Shown one piece after another: positions 33,350-42,975 of a stretch of DNA of 64,000 nucleotides; positions within the stretch are counted from its first letter, which is position 1, and each line of letters opens with the position of its first letter. Source of the stretch: Gemmatimonadota bacterium. Its GTDB lineage: Bacteria > Gemmatimonadota > Gemmatimonadetes > Longimicrobiales > Gaopeijiaceae. The position numbers and the translations under genes were made by a program. The DNA lies in NCBI GenBank assembly GCA_041390105.1, contig JAWKQO010000001.1, positions 1,614,001 through 1,678,000 of the forward strand, given 5' to 3'. Under the pieces are notes generated by a model. The model was not told the DNA's origin. It ran no database searches and worked only from the letters and a program-made list of their open reading frames with translations.

Positions 33350-34006
33350 CTAGTCGATCATGGGAGCGACGATCCGGGCAAAGTTGTTGCGCGCCCGATT
33401 CAGGCGGCTCTTGACCGTACCCAGGTTACAGTCGGTGATCTCCGCGATCTCCTCGTAGGTCTTCCCCTCCAGTTCCCGAAGGACGAAGACCTCCCGGTGG
33501 TGCTCGGGCAGCTCGGCCACGGCCTCTTCGACCTTCTCGCGCAGAAAACGCTTCCGGTAGAGGTCATCGGGCTTGAGCTTGGGATCCTCCCACTCCAGCG
33601 GCCGATGGTCCGCGTCCCAGTTCTTCTTGATGGTCTGGAAGAGGACCAGCGGATTGCGGGAACGGTTGCGCAACTCGTTCTTGGCCAGGTTCCCGGCGAT
33701 GGTGTAGATCCAGGTCGAGAACTTCTTGGTCTGATCGAAGCGGTGCAGGTGCCGGTACACCCGGACGAACGTCTCCTGGACGAGGTCCTGGGCACGCTCC
33801 CGATCCCCCACCGTACGGTAGACGAAGTTGAGCAGGCGTTGGTCGTAGCGCTCCACCAACTCTCCGAAGGCGCGCTCGTCGCCGGCCAGGAAGGCCCGCA
33901 CCACGTCGCTGTCGGACAGCTGCGCCCGCTCGACCCGGGCCTCTCGCGAGGCTCCGGTCCCAAAGGGCGCCGGCTTGCGCAGGAGACTCATCTTCCTCGC
34001 TCCCAT
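33350..34006 (-). CDS. ECF RNA polymerase sigma factor (about 218 aa)
   Basis: A sigma70-family ECF factor. Region 2 is visible as YDQRLLNFVYRTVGDRERAQDLVQETFVRVY...FSTWIYTIA, and region 4 as LPEHHREVFVLRELEGKTYEEIAE followed by the helix-turn-helix NLGTVKSRLNRARN. Length is standard. Two in-frame ATGs (34006 and 33991) are plausible; both have purine-rich sequence upstream. The downstream zf-HC2 protein is the probable anti-sigma factor. Confidence 0.93.
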   Translation of the reverse strand: MGARKMSLLRKPAPFGTGASREARVERAQLSDSDVVRAFLAGDERAFGELVERYDQRLLNFVYRTVGDRERAQDLVQETFVRVYRHLHRFDQTKKFSTWIYTIAGNLAKNELRNRSRNPLVLFQTIKKNWDADHRPLEWEDPKLKPDDLYRKRFLREKVEEAVAELPEHHREVFVLRELEGKTYEEIAEITDCNLGTVKSRLNRARNNFARIVAPMID

Positions 34007-34245
34007 CTTCCCCCCAAGGCTCGAATGAGCTCGGACTGTCCAGTAGACAGCCAACGGACTCCGGGCGTTAGGAAAGGCACCTTCCATACCACGCCGGAAC
34101 CCCAGTAAATACGAGGCATTCCGCGGATCATGTCCTCTGGTTGGGACGGGGGCGTGTTTCGAAATGGACGGGTTGGAACTCGAAACGAGGTAGGGCTGGT
34201 TGGCCCGCCGCGGCCGGGGACCCGCCTCCGGACCGGTGGGGGGGC

Positions 34246-34827
34246 TCAGCCCCCCTGGCCCCCCAGCAGGAAGCGCCCCACGAAGAGCAGCGAGACCAGG
34301 GTCTTCGCGTCGGTGACGGCGCCCTCGCGGATCAAGGACTCGACCCGGGACCAGGGGAGCGACACCACCTCCATGAACTCGTCGGAGTCCCGCTCGGTGC
34401 GGCCGTCGGAGAGGTCCCAGGCGGCGTACAGGCGGATGACCTCGTCGGTGAAGCCGGGTGTGGTATGGATGCGCGTCAGGTAGCGAAGCTGCCCTGCCAC
34501 GTAGCCGGTCTCCTCTTCCAGCTCCCGCCGGGCGCAGACCTCCCAGTCCTCACCGTCGAAGGCTGGCATGCCCGCCGGCACTTCCCACATCTCGCCGCCC
34601 GCGGCATAGCGGTATTGACGGAGCATCACGATGCGGGGATCGGTCACGGTACCGGGAGCGTCCAGGAAGGGAACCACACACGAGGCACCGCGATGCCGCA
34701 CCAGCTCCAGCTCGCCCACCGACCCGTCGGGGAAGCGCACGGTATCGACGCTGAGGCGCACGATGCGCCCGCTGTGGACCTCCCGGCGTCCGATCCGCCC
34801 TGGCTCCGGGGGCGTGGCACTCTCCAT
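34246..34827 (-). CDS. NUDIX hydrolase, ADP-ribose pyrophosphatase type (193 aa)
   Basis: A cytoplasmic pyrophosphohydrolase. The Nudix box is present as GMPAFDGEDWEVCARRELEEETGY, with REL.EE.G intact for metal binding. The N-terminal RIVRLSVDTVRFPDGS and a later VIRLYAA segment resemble ADP-ribose/NADH-type members. The ATG shares one base with the stop of the M16 gene upstream (TGATG), so translation is coupled. The stop codon lies in the 3-base loop of a 7-bp G/C hairpin (34239-34255) that may terminate transcription. Confidence 0.92.
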   Translation of the reverse strand: MESATPPEPGRIGRREVHSGRIVRLSVDTVRFPDGSVGELELVRHRGASCVVPFLDAPGTVTDPRIVMLRQYRYAAGGEMWEVPAGMPAFDGEDWEVCARRELEEETGYVAGQLRYLTRIHTTPGFTDEVIRLYAAWDLSDGRTERDSDEFMEVVSLPWSRVESLIREGAVTDAKTLVSLLFVGRFLLGGQGG

Positions 34828-36188
34828 CAGTGCGCGCCCACCACCTCGACGGGACCGTGGTCGAGTGCCTCCAGGTCGGCTCGGATCCGTTCCGCGTCCC
34901 CGACGACCACGACCTGGAGCTCGCTCAGCCGGATGTGGTTGCGGCCCGCCGCCAGCGCCGCCTCGGGCGTGACCGCGCGGATGCGGTCGCGGTAGCGCTC
35001 GTACTCGTCGTCCGGAAGGTCGTACATCCACAGGCGCCCGACCTGGGTGGCCACCTGCGCCGCCGTCTCGAACTGAAGCGGAAACACCCCCGCCATGTAG
35101 TCCCGCGCCGACTCGACCTCTTCCTGGGTCGGTCCGGCCTCCACCATCGCGCGCAGTTCCGAAAGCGCCTCCCGAACCGCGGCTGCAGTCACCTGTGTCT
35201 CGACCGCCGTGGAGACCGTGAACGGCCCCCGGTTGCGTCGCAGGTCGAACCGTGAGCGCACGCCGTAGGTGAACCCGTGCTTCTCGCGCAGGTTCAGGTT
35301 GAGCCGGCTCGAGAACAGCCCGCCCAGGATCTCGTTGAACACGCGCAGCGCGAAGAAATCCGGGATCGTGCGCGCCGCCCCCACGTGGCCAATCCGGATT
35401 TCCGATTGGACGGCGTCTTCACGGTGCACGATCCACACGCGTGGCTCCGCCGACCTGGAGACGCACGCCAGGGCGGGCCGTCCGGGTCCGTCCCCGGACC
35501 AGCGCGCGAACCGCTGGTCGATGCGCGCCGCCAGGGCCTGTGTGTCCACGTCGCCGGCCGCCACGATCGCAGCGCCACCCGAGCGATAGGTGCGGGCGTG
35601 ATACTCCTTGACCGCCTCCCGATCCAGCGCCTCGACGCTGGTACGCTCGCCCTGCAAGCGGCGCCCGTAGGGCTCGTCGCCGGCGTAGAGGTAGCGTGCA
35701 GCGGAATGGGCGGCGAGTGCCCGCGGATCCGCGAGCTCATGCTCGATCTGCGCCAGGCGCTGCGAGCGCAGGCGCTCGACCTCGTCCGCGGGGAACGCGG
35801 GATCGAGCGCCATCTCGGCCAGCAGGTCGAACGCCTCCAGCGTGCGATCCGCGACACAGGTGATGGCCATGACGGTGGAATCCCATCCCGTCCGCACGCC
35901 GACGGAGGTCCCGAGGGCCTCCAGGGCCTCCGCCAGCTCGGCGGCGGTGCGCCGTGAGGTCCCGCCCTCCAATGCACGTCCCGTGAGCACGGCCAGGCCC
36001 GCCGCCTCCGCCGGGATGCCCGACTCCGCAGCGTCCAGCAACAACGTCAGCGTGACCAGTGGAATGCGGGGCATGCGTGCGACCTGCAGGGGGACGCCAC
36101 AACTCAACTGCACGCGCTCGACCGCAGGGGGTTGGAACGGCCGGATGCGACCCGGCGCCGGCACGTCGACATGGGTACGGGCGCTCAT
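34827..36188 (-). CDS. M16 peptidase-like protein, non-catalytic partner (453 aa)
   Basis: An M16 (insulinase/PqqL type) fold without the HxxEH zinc motif: the equivalent N-terminal region reads LLLDAAESGIPAEAAGLAVLTGRAL. The C-terminal half keeps FTYGVRSRF, the R/Y pair found in M16B non-catalytic subunits. It overlaps the catalytic subunit gene by 4 bases (ATGA), so the pair should form a heterodimeric clamshell peptidase in which this subunit supplies substrate-contacting residues. No signal peptide is obvious. Substrate unknown. Confidence 0.9.
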   Translation of the reverse strand: MSARTHVDVPAPGRIRPFQPPAVERVQLSCGVPLQVARMPRIPLVTLTLLLDAAESGIPAEAAGLAVLTGRALEGGTSRRTAAELAEALEALGTSVGVRTGWDSTVMAITCVADRTLEAFDLLAEMALDPAFPADEVERLRSQRLAQIEHELADPRALAAHSAARYLYAGDEPYGRRLQGERTSVEALDREAVKEYHARTYRSGGAAIVAAGDVDTQALAARIDQRFARWSGDGPGRPALACVSRSAEPRVWIVHREDAVQSEIRIGHVGAARTIPDFFALRVFNEILGGLFSSRLNLNLREKHGFTYGVRSRFDLRRNRGPFTVSTAVETQVTAAAVREALSELRAMVEAGPTQEEVESARDYMAGVFPLQFETAAQVATQVGRLWMYDLPDDEYERYRDRIRAVTPEAALAAGRNHIRLSELQVVVVGDAERIRADLEALDHGPVEVVGAH

Positions 36189-37456
36189 GCCTCTTCCTCC
36201 GGCACATACGTGAGCACAGCGCGGTTTTGCGCGCCCAGGAATTCGCGCGCGAACGTCTCGACCTCACGCGGGCCCACGGCACGCATCCGATCGATCTCGC
36301 TCTCGATCCGGCCTGGATCTGCGAAGTAGTGCTCATACATCGACATCAAATCGGCCCGCTCTCCGATCTCCTCCACGCTCGCCAGCAGCCGGGTCTCCGC
36401 CATGGCCACCGCCCGCTCCACCTCCTCCTCGCGCACCTCTTCCATGGCATCGAGCTCTTCGGCCACGGCCTGTTCGAGCACCTCGGCCTCGACGCCAGGC
36501 AGTCCCGTCACCCAGAGCACGGCGAGCGCCGCGCCGGTGTCGACCGGGAATACGAATCCCGCTGCGTCCTTCGCGATCTTGCGCTCGCGGATCAAGCGCG
36601 AGTACAGGCGCGACGACCGCCCCAGCGAAAGCACGCCGAACGCCATTTCCGCGGTCTGGAACCCTGCGTCCGTAAAACGGGGTGCACGCAGCCCCACATA
36701 GACGCGGTTGAGCGGCACGCGCGCTTCCACCCGCTCGTAGATCCCGACCCCCAGCACCGGATCGATCTCCGGCTCTCCAGGGAGATCCGGGACGGGAGCG
36801 CCCGCCGGGACCTCGCCGAAGTTGCGCTCGATCATCTCCAGCGCCTCGTCGCGATCGAAGTCGCCGCAGACCGTGAGGACCGCGTTGTTGGGCACGTAGA
36901 ACGTCTGAAAGAAGTCGGAGACGTTCTCCAAACTGGCGGCGCTGATGTCCTCCATCGAACCGATGACGGTGTGGTGATAGGGATGCGAGGGCGGGAAGAC
37001 CAGCGCCTGCACGCGTTCGTCCCAATCGCCGTACGGCTGGTTGTCGTAACGCCAACGCCGCTCGTTCTTCACCACGTCACGTTGGTTGTCGAGCTTCTCC
37101 TGCGTCATGGCCGGCAGCATCCACCCCATGCGGTCGGCCTCCAGCCAGAGCGCCAGCTCGAGGTGGTGGGACGGGAGGGTCTCGTAGTAGTTGGTCCGGT
37201 CGAACCAGGTGGAGGCGTTCAACGAGCCGCCCGCTCTCTCGACGAGCTCGAAGTGTCGGTTCTTGGGAACGTGGGCCGAGCCCTGGAACATCATGTGCTC
37301 GAACAGATGGGCGAACCCCGTGAGACCCTCGGGCTCGTTTCGGGAGCCCACGCCGTACCAGAGATTCACGCCCACGATCGGTGTGGTGTCGTCCGGGGCC
37401 AGCACGACTCGCAGGCCGTTGGCCAGCGTGAGGCGCTCGTACTCGAAACGGATCAA
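36185..37456 (-). CDS. M16 zinc metallopeptidase, catalytic subunit (423 aa)
   Basis: The zinc motif HLFEHMMF (HxxEH) at about residue 48 is preceded by NLWYGVGSRNEPEG..GFA, the standard M16B opening, with downstream glutamates as the third ligand. Two M16 domains are present. No clear signal peptide, so processing in the cytoplasm or export by another route is possible. Functions with the overlapping non-catalytic gene downstream. The upstream TPR gene is 57 bases away and may be co-transcribed. Confidence 0.93.
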   Translation of the reverse strand: MIRFEYERLTLANGLRVVLAPDDTTPIVGVNLWYGVGSRNEPEGLTGFAHLFEHMMFQGSAHVPKNRHFELVERAGGSLNASTWFDRTNYYETLPSHHLELALWLEADRMGWMLPAMTQEKLDNQRDVVKNERRWRYDNQPYGDWDERVQALVFPPSHPYHHTVIGSMEDISAASLENVSDFFQTFYVPNNAVLTVCGDFDRDEALEMIERNFGEVPAGAPVPDLPGEPEIDPVLGVGIYERVEARVPLNRVYVGLRAPRFTDAGFQTAEMAFGVLSLGRSSRLYSRLIRERKIAKDAAGFVFPVDTGAALAVLWVTGLPGVEAEVLEQAVAEELDAMEEVREEEVERAVAMAETRLLASVEEIGERADLMSMYEHYFADPGRIESEIDRMRAVGPREVETFAREFLGAQNRAVLTYVPEEEA

Positions 37457-37513
37457 GTCATTCTCCTGACCGAGTGCGGGACGGGGTCTTCCCCTCCCCT
37501 CGCGTATGAATCG

Positions 37514-38368
37514 TCACGGACGGGTCATCAAGCGCGCGTGGTAGGCCCTCGGCCCGTAGCTCCCCTTCAGCGCGGCCGCCGCGGCCACCGCGCCCTCTCC
37601 GAGGAGGTCCTCCAGCTCCTCGACCGCGCTCTCGCCCTCTTCGAGCTCGACCGCGCGCGCCCGCTCCAGCATCTCCCAGGCGAGATCCTCGTCTCCCTCC
37701 GCCGCGCAAGCCAGGGCCGCCAGCATCTGGGCCTCCACATCCTCGGGATCGAGGCGAGCCGCCACCACCAGATCGGCCACGGCTTCGTCCGCGCGGTCGG
37801 CTTCGATCAGCGCCAGCCCCACCAGCACACGCGCCCAGGGGTCGTCGGGATCCAGCGCAGACGCCTGGTGGAAGTCATCGAGGGCGCCCTGGGCATCCGC
37901 CGTGAGGGCGCGGCCCACCCCCCGCTCGAGGAACGCGAGCGGCTCGTCCGGAGCGATCTGGATCGCTTCGTCCAGTTCTCGCAGGGCCTCCGCCCCGTAT
38001 CCTTCCCGGGCGAGGTAGCCGCCGTAGAGGTAGTGGGGGCGCGCCAGTCCGGGTCCCAGCAGTGTGGCGGTACGCAGCGCAGCCTCCGCGTCCGGGTCAT
38101 CGAAGCGCGCCAGGCCGACACCGGCCGTGGCCAACAGCTCGGGGTCATCGATCCCGACCTCCAGCGCGCGCTTGAAGCGCTCGTAGCCGACTCCCTCCAA
38201 CCCGAGCGCCGTCTCGACCACGCCCAGAGCACACAGGACCGTGACGTCCTCCTCGTCGGACTCGAGCAGGGCTCGCAACGACTCGGCGGCGCCGTCCCAA
38301 TCCCCTTCCTCGGCCATGCCGAAAGCGCGGTCGACGCCGCGCTGACGTTCTTCCGGATCGATGTGCAC
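37514..38368 (-). CDS. TPR-repeat protein (284 aa)
   Basis: A soluble, acidic protein made of about seven tetratricopeptide units, for example GDWDGAAESLRALLES, EALRELDEAIQIAPDEP and GALDDFHQASALDPDDP. TPRs mediate protein contacts; no enzymatic domain is visible. It starts at GTG 38368, just after apgM, and precedes the M16 pair, so it may be part of one transcript. No specific role can be assigned. Confidence 0.85.
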   Translation of the reverse strand: MHIDPEERQRGVDRAFGMAEEGDWDGAAESLRALLESDEEDVTVLCALGVVETALGLEGVGYERFKRALEVGIDDPELLATAGVGLARFDDPDAEAALRTATLLGPGLARPHYLYGGYLAREGYGAEALRELDEAIQIAPDEPLAFLERGVGRALTADAQGALDDFHQASALDPDDPWARVLVGLALIEADRADEAVADLVVAARLDPEDVEAQMLAALACAAEGDEDLAWEMLERARAVELEEGESAVEELEDLLGEGAVAAAAALKGSYGPRAYHARLMTRP

Positions 38369-38409
38369 GTGGCCGCCGTGGCGAATGCGAGGGTAGTTCG
38401 GGAGCGAGG

Positions 38410-39618
38410 CTAGGCGCCGTATTTCTCGAGGCGCCCGGCATGAGCCAGAGCGAGCGACATCAACTCCACACCGTGGAAGTGTCCCAGATCCCCTCCCCGG
38501 CAGTCACGCTCGCCGAAGCGAGACGCGGTGGGGCGCACCCACCGTGAGGCCATCAGGACGGGCACGGGATGCCACGAGTGGGCTCGCAGGGCCGCGGGCG
38601 TGGAGTGGTCCCCAGTCACGATGAGCACGTCCGGCTCCAGGGCGACGATGCGCGGGATAAGGGCGTCGACCGCCTCGATGGCCGCCACCTTGGCATCGAA
38701 GTCACCGTCCTCGCCGCGAGCATCCGTGGCCTTGAAGTGCAGGAAGCCGTAGTCGAAGCGATCCCAACACGACTCCAACGCGGAGACGGTCTGCTCGTCC
38801 CCCGCCGGTTCCACCTCGACGGCCATCCCGACGAGGCGGGCCACACCCCGGTACATCGGATACTTGGCCAACGCCACCGCCGAGAGCCCGAAACGCTCCC
38901 GGAACGACGGGATCCCCTCGTAGCGGTCGAAGCCACGCGCCAGGAGCGCCTGGACCCGCGGGTGGTCCGCCAGCGCCGTCCGCGCCTGATCGAGCAGGTG
39001 GTTGACAAGCTCTGCCGTACGCACCGAGTCGGGAGCCGAGGCACGGGCCGGCAGCGGTGGGACACCCGTCTCCTGGGGATCCGTGTCTTCGACGGCACCG
39101 CCCAATCCCTCGCCGCGGAGCACCATCACCGCACGATGCTCCTTCTCGTGCAGGATGGTGAGCTCGACCCCGGGAGGCGCTTCCACCGCGGACCGCACCC
39201 GATCGATGACGGCCTTCCCTTCCGCGTCGCTGGGTCGGCCGGCCCGACGGTCGCTGATGCGTCCTTCCTTGTCGAGGGACGCCAGATTCAGGCGGAACGC
39301 CACGTCACCCGGCTTCAGGTCGAAGCCCACCCCCAAGGCCGACAGGGTGCCGCGTCCGATGGGGTACGCCAGAGGATCGTACCCGAACAACGCCAGGTGG
39401 GCCGGTCCGCTACCCGGTGTGACCCCGGGAGCCACGGGATTGAACACACCCAGCGACGAACGCGCCGCCACGGCGTCCAGGTTGGGCGTGCGGGCCGCTT
39501 CCAGCTCGGTCAAACCGGCGGGCCCGGGGAGACCTCCGAGGCCGTCCATCACGACCAGGAGGATCGAGCCGCCCTCGGCTCGCGATACGAGGTCGTCCGG
39601 GATCGTGATCTCGCTCAT
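38410..39618 (-). CDS. apgM: 2,3-bisphosphoglycerate-independent phosphoglycerate mutase, ApgM type (402 aa)
   Basis: Interconverts 3- and 2-phosphoglycerate in glycolysis and gluconeogenesis. The alkaline-phosphatase fold shows the metal site LLVVMDGLGG near the N-terminus, GSGPAHLALFGYDP (substrate loop and active Ser region) and DVLIVTGDHSTP near the C-terminus. The sequence fits the archaeal-type ApgM family, about 400 residues, rather than the 510-residue GpmI. The ATG at 39618 gives the standard N-terminus; longer frames upstream lack family support. Divergent from the aminotransferase across about 190 bases. Confidence 0.93.
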   Translation of the reverse strand: MSEITIPDDLVSRAEGGSILLVVMDGLGGLPGPAGLTELEAARTPNLDAVAARSSLGVFNPVAPGVTPGSGPAHLALFGYDPLAYPIGRGTLSALGVGFDLKPGDVAFRLNLASLDKEGRISDRRAGRPSDAEGKAVIDRVRSAVEAPPGVELTILHEKEHRAVMVLRGEGLGGAVEDTDPQETGVPPLPARASAPDSVRTAELVNHLLDQARTALADHPRVQALLARGFDRYEGIPSFRERFGLSAVALAKYPMYRGVARLVGMAVEVEPAGDEQTVSALESCWDRFDYGFLHFKATDARGEDGDFDAKVAAIEAVDALIPRIVALEPDVLIVTGDHSTPAALRAHSWHPVPVLMASRWVRPTASRFGERDCRGGDLGHFHGVELMSLALAHAGRLEKYGA

Positions 39619-39809
39619 CTGTCCCAACGAACGGGGGTTGTCCGGCGCGTGACCACGGCCGGAACTCGGCAGGAATCTAGCAGGTCGCTGGCGATCGTGA
39701 AGGCAGCGCCGCGCTGCACGCGGGGGCTCCGTCGGCCGCGATTGCGGACCCCCGCCTCGGTCCCTACGATCCGACACCTGCCCCCCCGCCCTGCCAACCG
39801 GGAGAACCC

Positions 39810-40928
39810 GTGAGACTCACGCGCTTCGAGATGGAGCGGTACCAGTCGACCTTCGAGCATCGGGTCCGCTACAACCTCTCCGAGAGCGGCGTCCACCCCA
39901 TGACGACGCGCGAGCTGCTGGAGCTCGCCGGGTCGGACCTCGATGTGCTCGGCATCCGACTGGAGTACGGCCAGTCCAACGGCTCGGATCAGTTGCGCGA
40001 GAACATCGCGGCCCTCTATCCGGACTGCTCCGAGGCATCCGTGCTCGTCACGGTCGGAGGTGCCGAGGCCAACTTCACGGCGTGCTGGCGCTTGATGGAG
40101 TCGGGCCAGAAGGTGGCGGTCATGGTGCCCAATTACATGCAGGTGCCTGGCCTGCTGCAGACGTTCGGCGCCCAGCCCCTCACCTTCCCCCTGCTGGAGG
40201 AGACCGGTTGGCAGCCCGATCTCGACCGGTTGCGTGCGTGTCTCGATGAGGGTGCCCGCTTCATCCTGGTGACCAACCCGAACAACCCCACGGGGAGCAT
40301 CCTGACGGAGGCGTCCATGGACGGCATCGTCCAGGAGGCCGAGCGCGTGGGTGCCTGGATCCTGGCGGACGAAGTGTATCAAGGCGCGGAGTTGGACGGA
40401 CGCCAGAGCCCCAGCTTCCACGGTCGCAGCGAGCGCGTCCTGGTCACCAACTCCCTGTCGAAGGCCTACGGGTTGCCGGGGCTCCGCCTCGGTTGGATCA
40501 TCGCGCCTGGCGACCTGCGCGAGGACCTCTGGAGCCGCACGGACTACACGACCATCACTCCGGCGACACTCTCCGATGCGCTGGCCACGCTCGCGGTGGA
40601 GCGGAAGGCGCGTGAGCGCATCCGCGCGCGTACGCGCGAGATCCTGAATCGCAACCTCCCGCTGCTGGTCGAGTGGATGAAGAAGCAGGATGGCTTGTTC
40701 TCCTACCGTCTGCCGCAAGCGGGAGCCATCTGCTACGTGCGCTACGACGCGCCCATCAACTCCACAGAGCTGGCCGAGCGACTTCGCACCGAGCGCGACG
40801 TCCTGGTCGTACCCGGTGATCATTTCGGGATGGATCACTACCTGAGGATCGGGATCGGTCCGCCGGAGGAACTGCTGCTGGAGGGCTTGGAGCGCGTCGC
40901 GCAGGAGTTTCGCGCGGTCGGGGTCTGA
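39810..40928 (+). CDS. PLP-dependent aminotransferase, class I/II (372 aa)
   Basis: A fold-type I aminotransferase. The PLP lysine is in NSLSKAYGLPGLRLGW, and NPNNPTG and LADEVYQG supply the usual cofactor contacts. The C-terminal arginine that grips the substrate carboxylate is in HYLRIGIG. The GTG start at 39810 follows GGGAGAACCC. Sequence style is close to the capreomycidine-synthase/aspartate aminotransferase branch, but the amino donor cannot be named. Stands alone between the divergent apgM gene and a small minus-strand frame. Confidence 0.92.
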   Translation: MRLTRFEMERYQSTFEHRVRYNLSESGVHPMTTRELLELAGSDLDVLGIRLEYGQSNGSDQLRENIAALYPDCSEASVLVTVGGAEANFTACWRLMESGQKVAVMVPNYMQVPGLLQTFGAQPLTFPLLEETGWQPDLDRLRACLDEGARFILVTNPNNPTGSILTEASMDGIVQEAERVGAWILADEVYQGAELDGRQSPSFHGRSERVLVTNSLSKAYGLPGLRLGWIIAPGDLREDLWSRTDYTTITPATLSDALATLAVERKARERIRARTREILNRNLPLLVEWMKKQDGLFSYRLPQAGAICYVRYDAPINSTELAERLRTERDVLVVPGDHFGMDHYLRIGIGPPEELLLEGLERVAQEFRAVGV

Positions 40929-40953
40929 GGAGCCCGGGTCTCGCGAACGAGGG

Positions 40954-41154
40954 TCAGCGGTCGTGGAGCCAGCGCTCGAGGCGCCAGAGGGCGGCTACGT
41001 AGCGAGCCGCCTCCTCACGGTCCTCGGGAGGCGCGGCGTCGGCCAGAGAGGTCGCCCGATCCAGATCGCGGGAGATGGAATCGGCAGTCGCCGACACCCA
41101 GAGCCGATGAAGCTCCCGGATCGTATCGCTCGAGATGGAGGGCTCCGACGTCAC
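40954..41154 (-). CDS. Possible small helical protein (66 aa)
   Basis: A short frame from GTG 41154 in an otherwise empty 346-base gap. The product is predicted to be helical and charged (DTIRELHRLWVSATADSISRD, then EEAARYVAALWRLERWL). The amphipathic pattern is more protein-like than a random frame, but there is no family match I know and no strong ribosome-binding site. It could be spurious. Confidence 0.35.
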   Translation of the reverse strand: MTSEPSISSDTIRELHRLWVSATADSISRDLDRATSLADAAPPEDREEAARYVAALWRLERWLHDR

Positions 41155-41274
41155 AGGCTGACCGTCCGCGGGCCTCGCACCCTGGGGGCTCCGGGACGGC
41201 CCCGGAGAAAAGGGCTGGCCGTATCCGGCCAAGATAGGCCCTGGGGGAACCCAACAAAAGATGAAGGAAGACCC

Positions 41275-42975
41275 GTGAAGATCACGTGGAAGGGGCTCGG
41301 CCTCGGAGTGCTGCTCGGCCTGAGCCTGGCCCCCGCGCTCCCCGCTCAGGAGCCCTTCGACCTCCTCATTCGGGGCGGCCGCATCCTGGACGGTACGGGG
41401 AATCCGTGGTTCCAGGCCGACGTCGGGGTCCGGGGCGGACGCATCGCCGCCGTGGGGCGGCTGGAGGGGTCCACGGCCCGCAGGATCGTCGATGCCCGGG
41501 GACGGATGGTCGCGCCCGGTTTCATCGACATGCACTCGCACGCCGACGATCACTTCGCGGGCCGGGAGCCCACGGGACTGCGCTCCCCCGATCCACGCCG
41601 ACGGGCCGCTCCCAACGTGGTGGCGCAAGGTGTCACCACGGTCGTCGTCAACCAGGACGGACGATCCTTCTGGCCGATCCGCGAGCAGCGTGCCGCCCTG
41701 GAGCGACTGGGCGCCGGACCCAACGTGGCGCTCATGGTGGGGCACGGTGAGGTGCGTCGGCAGGTGATGGGAGACGACTTCGCGCGGGCCGCCACCCCGG
41801 ACGAAGTGAGCCGCATGCGGGCGCTCGTGCGCCAGGCTCAGGAGGAGGGTGCCTGGGGTCTGTCGGCGGGTCTCGAGTACGTCCCCGGCCGCTTCAGCAC
41901 CACGGACGAGGTTGCCGCGCTGGCCGCGGAGCTCGTGCCCTTCGACGGCGTCTACATCTCGCACGAGCGAAGCGAGGGCTCCGATCCCATGTGGTACTGG
42001 CCCAGTCAGGATCCGGCCGGGCCGCCCACCCTGCTCGATGCCGTGCAAGAAACGATCGAGATCGGTCGGCGCAGCGGCGCGCGGGTGGTCGCCTCCCACA
42101 TCAAGGCCAAAGGCGCGCACTACTGGGGCTCGAGCGGAGCAGCCATCCAGAGCATCGAGCGGGCCCGCTCGGAGGGCGTGCGGGTCTGGGCCGATCAGTA
42201 TCCGTACGCGACGTCAGGCTCCGACGGCGGCACGGTCCTCATCCCGGACTGGGTGTTCAGAGCGCCCGCCCGCGAGGAGCCCGACCGGACCGCCGAGCTC
42301 GAGCGCGCCCTGGCGCAGGAGAGCAGCGCTGCGCAGGTGCGGGGCGACATCGCGCACGAGATCCGGCGACGTGGGGGTGCGGATCGCGTGGTGGTGTCCG
42401 ACCACCCGCGCGCGGACTTCGTGGGCAAGAGCCTCGCAGAGATCGCCACGCTCCTGGGCCAGGACCCGGTCGAGGCCGCGCTCTCCCTGCAGCGCCTGGG
42501 CGACCCCAGGCGCCCCGGAGGCGGGCGGGTACGCGGCTTCTCGATGTCGGAGATCGATGTCGAGGCGTATGCAGGCCGACCCTGGGTGGCCACCGCGTCC
42601 GACGGTGGCATCTCCCTTCCCGAGGACGGCCCCAACGTGCACGCCCGCTACTACGGCACCTTCCCTCGCAAGATCCGGCACTACGCCATCGAGCGGGGAG
42701 TGCTCTCGGTCGAGGACGCGGTACGCTCCATGACCTCCCTGCCGGCGAGGATCATGGGCCTCTCCGATCGCGGCATGATCCGTGAAGGGATGGTGGCCGA
42801 CCTGGTCGTCTTCGACCTCGGCACCATCGCCGATGCCTCCACGTTCGTGGAGCCGCACCAGTATGCGCAGGGCATCGAGTGGGTGGTGGTCGGAGGCGTA
42901 CCAGTCGTGGAAGCCGGGCAGCTGACGTGGGCGCTGCCTGGACGGATCCTGACACGAGGGGGAGGAGGGCACTAG
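41275..42975 (+). CDS. Secreted N-acyl-D-amino-acid deacylase-like amidohydrolase (566 aa)
   Basis: An amidohydrolase-superfamily enzyme of the D-aminoacylase type. The GTG at 41275 follows AAGGAAG and gives a signal peptide ending ALPAQ. The metal-binding start of the barrel reads GFIDMHSHADDHF, SHERSEG and ASHIKAKG supply further ligands, and VATASDGG carries the catalytic Asp. The C-terminal VADLVVFDLGTIAD is the usual composite-barrel strand. These enzymes release D-amino acids from N-acyl forms, here likely in the periplasm. The stop overlaps the next start by one base (TAGTG). Confidence 0.9.
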   Translation: MKITWKGLGLGVLLGLSLAPALPAQEPFDLLIRGGRILDGTGNPWFQADVGVRGGRIAAVGRLEGSTARRIVDARGRMVAPGFIDMHSHADDHFAGREPTGLRSPDPRRRAAPNVVAQGVTTVVVNQDGRSFWPIREQRAALERLGAGPNVALMVGHGEVRRQVMGDDFARAATPDEVSRMRALVRQAQEEGAWGLSAGLEYVPGRFSTTDEVAALAAELVPFDGVYISHERSEGSDPMWYWPSQDPAGPPTLLDAVQETIEIGRRSGARVVASHIKAKGAHYWGSSGAAIQSIERARSEGVRVWADQYPYATSGSDGGTVLIPDWVFRAPAREEPDRTAELERALAQESSAAQVRGDIAHEIRRRGGADRVVVSDHPRADFVGKSLAEIATLLGQDPVEAALSLQRLGDPRRPGGGRVRGFSMSEIDVEAYAGRPWVATASDGGISLPEDGPNVHARYYGTFPRKIRHYAIERGVLSVEDAVRSMTSLPARIMGLSDRGMIREGMVADLVVFDLGTIADASTFVEPHQYAQGIEWVVVGGVPVVEAGQLTWALPGRILTRGGGGH

